Part shown: piece after piece, positions 60,319 through 64,000 of the stretch
How positions within the stretch are numbered: position 1 is the first letter of the stretch
How the letters are laid out: every line of letters begins with the position of its first letter
Assembly (NCBI GenBank): GCA_016719645.1
Contig: JADJYS010000001.1
Coordinates: forward strand, 591,274-655,273
Source: a bacterium
GTDB lineage: Bacteria > Krumholzibacteriota > Krumholzibacteriia > LZORAL124-64-63
Direction: 5' to 3'
Length of the DNA: 64,000 nucleotides
The notes under the pieces: model-generated
What the model saw: the letters and a program-made list of their open reading frames with translations, nothing else
Told to the model about the DNA's origin: nothing
Databases searched by the model: none
Made by a program: the position numbers and the translations under genes

Positions 60319-61910
60319 GCGCGCAGGCTTCCTTTAGACTGCGCGGTCGGAACCCAGATGTTCTGACGTGCATTGCCAACCTCTCGAACGACGAGGTCTT
60401 CACCCCGCCGGAGCTCGCGAACCGCATGCTGGACACATTGGCAGAGGCGTGGGCGGCTGCCAACGGAGGCGCGAACATCTGGTCGGACAAGACGGTTAGG
60501 TTCCTCGACCCGAGTACCAAGTCGGGCGTCTTCTTGCGCGAGATCACCATCCGGCTCACAAAAGGCCTAGCGGACGACATGCCGGACCTCGATGGACGCG
60601 TCAATCATATCCTGACCAAGCAGGTTTTCGGCCTCGGGATTACGTATCTCACGAGTCTATTGGCGCGCCGGAGCGTGTATTGCTCGAAGCACGCCATGGG
60701 TCAACACTCCATCGCCAAGTCGTTTACCCGCGATGAGGGACACATCTGGTTTAAGCGCACTGAGCACACGTGGGTGGGTGAGAAATGCATTTATTGCGGC
60801 GCGAATCGGCGTGATTACGACCGCGGGGAAGGACTGGAGACCCACGCGTATGCGTTCATCCACACGTGTGACATCGAGACTCGGCTAGTCGAGTTGTTTG
60901 GAGGCGATATGCAGTTTGACGTAATTATCGGCAACCCGCCGTACCAGCTCGGCCAGAGCGGTGGAGATGCTGTGGGCGGCTTCGCGATGCCCATCTATCA
61001 GGAGTTTGTGAAGGCCGCGAAGAGACTCGACCCACGGTTTCTGGTGATGGTGACGCCCTCGCGGTGGTTCGCCGGGGGGCGCGGGCTTGATGAGTACCGC
61101 AGCGAGATGCTTGCGGACAAACGCTTGAGAACGCTCGTAGATTTTCCCGACGCTGCGGAGGCGTTTCCAGGCACCCAGATCAAGGGGGGCGTGTCCTACT
61201 TCCTCTGGGACAATTCGTGGAACGACGCCTGCGAGGTCACCACGATCCAGGGTGGCAAGCCGACTTCCCCGGCGATGAGACGGTATTTGGGTGCCTACGA
61301 TGTTGTGGTTCGTCGGAACGAGGCCGTGCCGATCTTGGAGAAAGTACTCAAAGTCAACGAGAGGGATGCCTTCGGAAATCTGGCCTCGAAGGTCTCGCCC
61401 ATCCAACCCTTCAGTATCCGCACCAATTTTCGGGGTGCGGAGAAGAAGTCGGGGATGAAAAAACCGGTCTTGCTCATTGGCAACAACAGCGAGACCTACA
61501 TCGAACGGGCTGACGTACCTCGCAATGACGCTTGGATTGACGAGTGGAAGGTCCTGCTGGGTCGCGCCTACGGCGCGGGTGACAGCTTTCCGCACCAGAT
61601 ATACAACCATCCGATTCTCGCACGACCTGGCACGGCATGTACGGAGACTTACCTTGTGATCGACCGCTTCAAGAAGGAGACTGATGCAAAGCGATTCGCT
61701 CGCTATCTACGTACTCGGTTTGTCCGGTTTCTCGTGTCGTTGCGGAAAAATACTCAGGACATCTATAGCGAACGCTTCCAGTTCGTTCCTGACCTTCCGA
61801 TGGATCGCGAGTGGACGGATGAAATCCTCTACAAGAATTACGGCATCACAAAGGCGGAGATTGCCTTTATCGAAAGCATGATTCGGCCAATGGGCGAGAG
61901 CGATGAGTAA
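60315..61910 (+). CDS. Eco57I-like adenine-N6 DNA methyltransferase
   Basis: A 531-residue DNA methylase. Motif I-like FLDPSTKSGVFLREI (near 75) is degenerate compared with the usual xxDPxxGxGxF; the catalytic motif IV is FDVIIGNPPYQLGQS (near 203-217). Between them CIYCGANRRDYDRGEGLETHAY resembles half a zinc finger. Downstream LVMVTPSRWFAGGRGLDEYR and VSYFLWDNS are typical of Eco57I-type methylases. GAAGGAGG precedes ATG 60315. It overlaps the helicase gene by eight bases (ATGAGTAA). Expected to methylate adenine within a host recognition sequence. Confidence 0.9.
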   Translation: MSAQASFRLRGRNPDVLTCIANLSNDEVFTPPELANRMLDTLAEAWAAANGGANIWSDKTVRFLDPSTKSGVFLREITIRLTKGLADDMPDLDGRVNHILTKQVFGLGITYLTSLLARRSVYCSKHAMGQHSIAKSFTRDEGHIWFKRTEHTWVGEKCIYCGANRRDYDRGEGLETHAYAFIHTCDIETRLVELFGGDMQFDVIIGNPPYQLGQSGGDAVGGFAMPIYQEFVKAAKRLDPRFLVMVTPSRWFAGGRGLDEYRSEMLADKRLRTLVDFPDAAEAFPGTQIKGGVSYFLWDNSWNDACEVTTIQGGKPTSPAMRRYLGAYDVVVRRNEAVPILEKVLKVNERDAFGNLASKVSPIQPFSIRTNFRGAEKKSGMKKPVLLIGNNSETYIERADVPRNDAWIDEWKVLLGRAYGAGDSFPHQIYNHPILARPGTACTETYLVIDRFKKETDAKRFARYLRTRFVRFLVSLRKNTQDIYSERFQFVPDLPMDREWTDEILYKNYGITKAEIAFIESMIRPMGESDE

Positions 61911-64000
61911 GACGATTGAGGACATTCTCGCCCCAAGCCGGAGGCGCGTCCGCGCATCTACGCCTACTCGATTGACGACAAGGCGCACGCGGGGCTGCTC
62001 AAGGTCGGCCAGACCACGCGCGACGTTAAGCAGCGCATCGCCGAGCAACTCAAGACCGCCGCCATCAAGAACTATAAGGGTCGAGCTGGATGAGCCGGCC
62101 GAGTGCGACAACGGCACGATCATCACCGATCATCGCGTCCGCGCGGCACTCGCCAAGAAGCGTTTCGAGAAGACGGAGCTCGAATGGGTCCGCTGCACGG
62201 CCAAGGACGTGAGGACCGTGATCGCGGAGCTCCGCGCCGGGAAGGCGTTTACCGGCACGCACCACGAGACGTTCGTGATGCGCCGCGAGCAGGCCGAGGC
62301 GGTGAACAAGACTCACGCGTACTTCCACTCCATCTGGAACGAAGACATACACGCCGTTCCGCGCTTCCTTTGGAACGCGAAGATGCGCTTCGGCAAGACC
62401 TTCACCACCTACCAACTCGCCAAGAAACTCGGCGCCAAACGTGTGCTCGTGGTGACCTTCAAGCCCGCCGTCGAGGATGCGTGGCAGACCGATCTCGAGA
62501 ATCACGTGGACTTCGATGGATGGCAGTACCTTTCCCGCAACTCCGACGGCGATCCTAGGAAGATCAGTTCGCGGAAGCCCGTTGTGTATTTCGGCTCTTT
62601 CCAGGACCTGCTCGGGCGCGATGCGGCGGGGAACATTAAGCCCAAGAACGAATGGGTCCACGCGGTGAAGTGGGACCTCGTGGTTTTCGACGAGTACCAC
62701 TTCGGTGCTTGGCGAGAGACTGCTAAGGAACTATTCGAGGGCGAGGAGGAGGCGGTCTCCAAGAAGGAGGCCAAGCTCGAATACGCGGCTGGGCTGGAGG
62801 AGTTGAACGAAGACCTTGCTGTCCTTTCGGAGAAGGAAACTGAAATTCTCCCCATCACGACAAAGGCTTACCTCTACCTTTATGGCACGCCATTCAGGGC
62901 GCTAGCCACAGGTGAGTTTATTGAGGAGCAGATCTTCAACTGGACGTACACCGACGAACAGCGCGCCAAGGAAGCGATAGCCGCCATGATCCCCGGCCAG
63001 TGGAACCCCTATGGCGCGCTGCCTGAGATGCGGCTGCTCACCTACCAGATGCCGGATGAGCTCCTGGCGATTGCGAGCGCCGGGGAGTTCGACGAGTTCG
63101 ACCTCAACGCGTTCTTCGAGGCCTCGGGCACGGGCTTCGGGGCGCAGTTCAAGCACAAGAGCGACGTGCAGAAGTGGCTGGACATCATCCGCGGCGGGTA
63201 TGCGCCCAAGGCGGTGGAGCATCTCAAGACCGGCACGCGGCCGCCGTTTCCGTATTCGGATGTGCGCCTGCTGCCGTATCTTCAGCATTCATTCTGGTTC
63301 TTGCCCAACGTGGCAGCTTGCCATGCGATGGCGATTCTACTGTCCGAGCGGCAGAACTCTTTCTGGCGAGACTACGAAGTGGTCGTCGCCGCGGGCGCGT
63401 CTGCGGGCATAGGACTGGAGGCCCTGCGGCCGGTGCGCAAGGCCATCGGCAGCGGATTTAGTACAAAGACCATCACACTCTCCTGCGGCAAGCTCACCAC
63501 CGGCGTGACGGTTCCGCAGTGGTCGTCGATCCTGATGCTGCGCAACCTCAAGTCGCCCGAGACTTATTTTCAGGCCGCGTTCCGCGTGCAGTCGCCGTGG
63601 TCCATCAAGAACCCCAACGGCGACAACCCGAACGAGGAGGAGATCCTCAAGCCCGTCTGCTTCGTGTTCGACTTCGCGCCCACGCGCGCGCTGCGGCAGC
63701 TGTCCGAGTACGGCATCGGCCTCTCGCCCAATGAGCCCAACCCGGAGAACGCCGTCCGCGATCTGGTGTCGTTCCTGCCGGTGCTGGCCTACGACGGCGC
63801 GAACATGACGCAGATCGACGCAGGTGGGATCCTCGATATTGCGATGGCGGGCACGTCAGCCACGCTACTCGCCCGAAAGTGGGAGAGTGCGCTGCTCGTG
63901 AACGTGGACAACGACACGCTGCGCCGTATCCTCAACAACCCAGAGGCGATGGCAGCCGTCGAGCGGATCGAGGGCTGGCGCTCTCTCGGTGACAACATCA
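61903..64000 (+). CDS. GIY-YIG nuclease-DExH helicase fusion, 3'-partial, double frameshift
   Basis: Starts at ATG 61903 (MSKTIEDILAP) and is open to the window edge in frame 1. The N-terminal GIY-YIG-type domain is in frame 0 only: PRIYAYSIDDKAHAGLLKVG to KTAAIKNYK (61932-62078). A missing C at 61931-61934 and an extra G at 62078-62080 restore frame 1 at VELDEPAECDNG. In frame 1 these 48 residues would be scrambled. The helicase follows: motif I FLWNAKMRFGKT, motif II VVFDEYHFG, and LYGTPFRA. It would be the cleavage and translocation subunit of the cassette. Gene continues beyond 64000. Confidence 0.85.
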   Translation, partial: MSKTIEDILAPSRRRVRASTPTRLTTRRTRGCSRSARPRATLSSASPSNSRPPPSRTIRVELDEPAECDNGTIITDHRVRAALAKKRFEKTELEWVRCTAKDVRTVIAELRAGKAFTGTHHETFVMRREQAEAVNKTHAYFHSIWNEDIHAVPRFLWNAKMRFGKTFTTYQLAKKLGAKRVLVVTFKPAVEDAWQTDLENHVDFDGWQYLSRNSDGDPRKISSRKPVVYFGSFQDLLGRDAAGNIKPKNEWVHAVKWDLVVFDEYHFGAWRETAKELFEGEEEAVSKKEAKLEYAAGLEELNEDLAVLSEKETEILPITTKAYLYLYGTPFRALATGEFIEEQIFNWTYTDEQRAKEAIAAMIPGQWNPYGALPEMRLLTYQMPDELLAIASAGEFDEFDLNAFFEASGTGFGAQFKHKSDVQKWLDIIRGGYAPKAVEHLKTGTRPPFPYSDVRLLPYLQHSFWFLPNVAACHAMAILLSERQNSFWRDYEVVVAAGASAGIGLEALRPVRKAIGSGFSTKTITLSCGKLTTGVTVPQWSSILMLRNLKSPETYFQAAFRVQSPWSIKNPNGDNPNEEEILKPVCFVFDFAPTRALRQLSEYGIGLSPNEPNPENAVRDLVSFLPVLAYDGANMTQIDAGGILDIAMAGTSATLLARKWESALLVNVDNDTLRRILNNPEAMAAVERIEGWRSLGDNI

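Overview
The window is about 64 kb of very GC-rich bacterial chromosome (by eye above 70% GC over most of its length), densely coded and almost entirely on the + strand. Genes are packed head to tail with many 4-base GTGA/ATGA overlaps and frequent GTG or TTG starts. The cell is Gram-negative: there are heptose-precursor genes (rfaE1/rfaE2), an LpxL-type acyltransferase, an Omp85 protein, several outer-membrane barrels and lipoproteins. The M6 protease with a FlgD/T9SS-like C-terminal domain, the DUF5683-like and DUF4837-like proteins and the large 'NLPVVPEGNTEEL' barrel protein point to the FCB group (for example Eisenbacteria or Krumholzibacteriota). That placement is inference, not proof.

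Layout. 1-10969: an envelope block (M6 metalloprotease, two tandem DUF5683-like paralogues, an NHL-type lipoprotein, a giant barrel protein and an Omp85 protein). 10988-19439: ligA, a DinG-type helicase, hutI, a TonB-receptor-like barrel and a ComEA-like helix-hairpin-helix protein. 19445-22335: an NtrB/PilS-type kinase and its sigma-54 response regulator. 22439-31718: aroK, rsmD, coaD, an aminotransferase, obg, dprA, an LpxL-like gene and a three-gene ABC-2 transporter. 31739-37639: a DUF3467 gene on the minus strand, rfaE1-rfaE2, a cyclic-2,3-diphosphoglycerate-synthetase-like GTPase, sucC-sucD and ndk. 37744-43704: the fatty-acid operon (DUF177, rpmF, plsX, fabD, fabG, acpP, fabF, rnc) with no fabH. 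43730-50516: a TPR protein, an ECF sigma factor with a zinc-finger anti-sigma factor, a DUF4837-like lipoprotein, a slipin and a barrel protein. 50749-53799: an orphan ParA ATPase, an MBL hydrolase and an inositol-phosphate synthase. 54148-58450: a polysaccharide cassette (DegT aminotransferase, phosphoglycosyltransferase, Gfo/Idh dehydrogenase, glycosyltransferase). 58488-58563: tRNA-Gly(GCC).

Immediately after the tRNA the composition drops and a different kind of DNA begins. It holds a damaged uracil-DNA-glycosylase-like gene, then a three-gene DNA-modification/restriction cassette: a small methylase-fold subunit with motif I but no NPPY, an Eco57I-like methylase with NPPY, and a GIY-YIG nuclease fused to a DExH helicase that runs off the window. 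This looks like a genomic island inserted at tRNA-Gly and is the best candidate here for an under-described system.

At least seven single-base frame breaks can be inferred (about 211, 13900, 57427, 58854-58859, 59325-59340, 61931-61934, 62078-62080). Four of them lie in the last 5.5 kb. Several sit in homopolymers, so many are probably sequencing or assembly errors. The affected genes are annotated as genes with the breaks noted.
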